NCBI RefSeq assembly: GCF_021531975.1 | Contig: NZ_JAFBIY010000006.1 | Location: 124,001-188,000 of the forward strand | DNA length: 64,000 nt | Source: Faecalicatena contorta | GTDB taxonomy: Bacteria > Bacillota > Clostridia > Lachnospirales > Lachnospiraceae | Reading direction: 5' to 3' | Program-made: the position numbers and the translations under genes | Notes under the pieces: model-generated | The model's database searches: none | What the model was told of the DNA's origin: nothing | The model's input: only the letters and a program-made list of their open reading frames with translations | In this document: piece by piece, positions 62,926 through 64,000 of the stretch | How positions within the stretch are numbered: position 1 is the stretch's first letter | Layout: every line of letters starts with the position of its first letter

Positions 62926-64000
62926 ATGAGTAGTGAGGCAAAGAAACCTGCAGCTAATTTTGGTTCAAGATTTGGCTACATTATGGTTGCGGCCGGTGCA
63001 GCTATCGGCCTTGGAAACATTTGGAAATTCCCTTATCTGGCATACGGCGGAGGCGGAGGAGCTTTTATCGTAGTATACATTATCCTTTGTATCGTCCTTG
63101 GACATCCGGTTGTAGAGATGGAGACTGCTATCGGACGTTATGCCAAGACAAATGCAATTGACGCATACGGTGTTGTAAATCCAAAATGGAAATTCGCCGG
63201 ATTTGTCAATGTGCTCTGTACATTTATGATTGATATGTATTATATCATCGTCAGTGGTTATGTATTAAAATATGCGATCGCATTCCTCCTTGGCGGTAAG
63301 TTCGGAGCGGATAAGACAGCCTATTATATGGATTTCATATCCGACCCTGTTCAGCCTTTGATTTTTGCAGGCATCCTTATGGTTGTCATTGTTCTTCTTC
63401 TTTCCAAAGGTATTACCGAACTTGTTGAGAAGGTTACAAAGGTTATCATGCCACTTTTATTTGTACTTCTCCTTATTTGTGGATTCTGGGCTTTATTCGC
63501 ATTTGATGGTGCGATTGACGGTTTAAAGTTCTACCTGATTCCTGATTTCAGTAAATTTACATGGAAGACATTTGCAGATGCATGTATGCAGGTTATGTTC
63601 TCTGTTGGTATCGGTTGGGCAATCTTCGTTACACTCGGTGCCAGCGTAAAAGACAGTGCTAACATCCGTAAGGATTCCATGATGGTAACGATCTGTGATA
63701 CAGCCGTTGCTCTTACAGCCGGTTTCGTAGTAATTCCTTCTGTAGTAGGTGCAGGTTCTGAGATGGCTGCTGGTCCATCCCTTGTATTCCTTGCCATGAC
63801 AGAGATTTTCACAACTTTACCGGGTGGTAATATTTTAGGATTCTTCTTCTTTAGTGCACTTATATTTGCCGTTCTTTCTACATACTTTACGATTTTGGAA
63901 ATTCCGGTTAAATGTATTGAAGAAAAATTCCACATCAACCATCGTATAGCCACATGGATCACTGCAGCGCTTATTTTCATCGGTGGTATCTTCTGCTCAC
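62926..64000 (+). CDS. Neurotransmitter:sodium symporter (NSS/SNF) family transporter, 3' end outside window
   Basis: The first 358 codons of a bacterial NSS transporter (LeuT-like, probably an amino acid:Na+ symporter); the usual length is about 440-450. The family signature GYIMVAAGAAIGLGNIWKFPYLAYGGGGGAF is cut here to GAAIGLGNIWKFPYLAYGG at about residues 24-42, containing the Na+ sites. Ten membrane segments are visible. The start at 62926 follows TTGGAGTG. Substrate is unknown; tryptophan, tyrosine and alanine carriers exist in this group. Confidence 0.92.
   Translation, partial: MSSEAKKPAANFGSRFGYIMVAAGAAIGLGNIWKFPYLAYGGGGGAFIVVYIILCIVLGHPVVEMETAIGRYAKTNAIDAYGVVNPKWKFAGFVNVLCTFMIDMYYIIVSGYVLKYAIAFLLGGKFGADKTAYYMDFISDPVQPLIFAGILMVVIVLLLSKGITELVEKVTKVIMPLLFVLLLICGFWALFAFDGAIDGLKFYLIPDFSKFTWKTFADACMQVMFSVGIGWAIFVTLGASVKDSANIRKDSMMVTICDTAVALTAGFVVIPSVVGAGSEMAAGPSLVFLAMTEIFTTLPGGNILGFFFFSALIFAVLSTYFTILEIPVKCIEEKFHINHRIATWITAALIFIGGIFCS

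Overview
The window looks like a chromosomal segment of a strictly anaerobic, low-to-medium GC Firmicute, most likely a gut Lachnospiraceae (Clostridia). The signs are pyruvate:ferredoxin oxidoreductase, pyruvate phosphate dikinase, ATP-type PEP carboxykinase, FeoAB iron uptake, AGGAGG ribosome binding sites, clostridial small-protein families and the protein sequences themselves. The genus cannot be fixed from sequence alone. No rRNA, tRNA, prophage or CRISPR array was seen.

Layout. 1-1693: 3'-truncated pckA (minus). 1893-5527: leuC-leuD-thrC-small membrane protein operon (minus), directly behind a thioester-domain surface protein (5578-7092). 7398-9143: glnB-amt with a terminator hairpin in its leader, followed by a 58-bp tandem repeat. 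9437-13360: a redox operon (CmpB-like membrane protein, GlpA-like dehydrogenase, FAD oxidoreductase, DUF1667), divergent from Fur-controlled feoAB (13496-15768). 15835-18932: PHP phosphoesterase, a DUF4203-like membrane protein, a DUF6465-like basic-tailed protein and a metal-permease-like protein.

19026-34962 is the functional centre: a complete anaerobic allantoin pathway. Allantoin enters by an NCS1 permease and is opened by AllB. AllC makes ureidoglycine, AllE makes ureidoglycolate and AllD makes oxalurate. An oxamate carbamoyltransferase (a natural FdrA-YlbE fusion plus a separately transcribed AllH/DUF2877 protein) splits oxalurate to oxamate and carbamoyl phosphate, and AllK takes ATP from the latter. 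A lactate-permease-family carrier in the operon could move oxamate, a lactate/pyruvate analogue. An XRE-FadR fusion regulator closes the operon, and a shared GGTCAACC site lies just downstream of both main promoters. Two long imperfect palindromes fill the non-coding gap 30213-31005.

35032-40400 is a decaying, rearranged segment. It holds NiaR, an in-frame chimera of an iron alcohol dehydrogenase and a PruA-type aldehyde dehydrogenase, a frameshifted merR, an IS256 remnant abutting a broken AAA ATPase, a short echo of the 3' end of ppdK, and a three-gene cassette (unknown 249-aa protein, 59-aa Met/Asp-rich protein, XRE-type regulator) with two palindromic operators.

40535-51082 holds ppdK, an M18 aminopeptidase, kbl-tdh threonine catabolism, sstT and glyQS. 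It is studded with copies of a palindromic REP-like element built on GGGACGTAG. Two inverted copies bracket a REP-associated tyrosine transposase (RAYT) gene. 51218-55960: recO, a YqzL-like small gene, era and an M16C peptidase. 56120-58098: an NhaC-family transporter under a lysine (L-box) riboswitch, so probably a lysine carrier. 58130-62612: an XRE-Uma2 fusion and nifJ. 62926-end: a truncated Na+-dependent amino acid symporter, again with a terminator hairpin in its leader.
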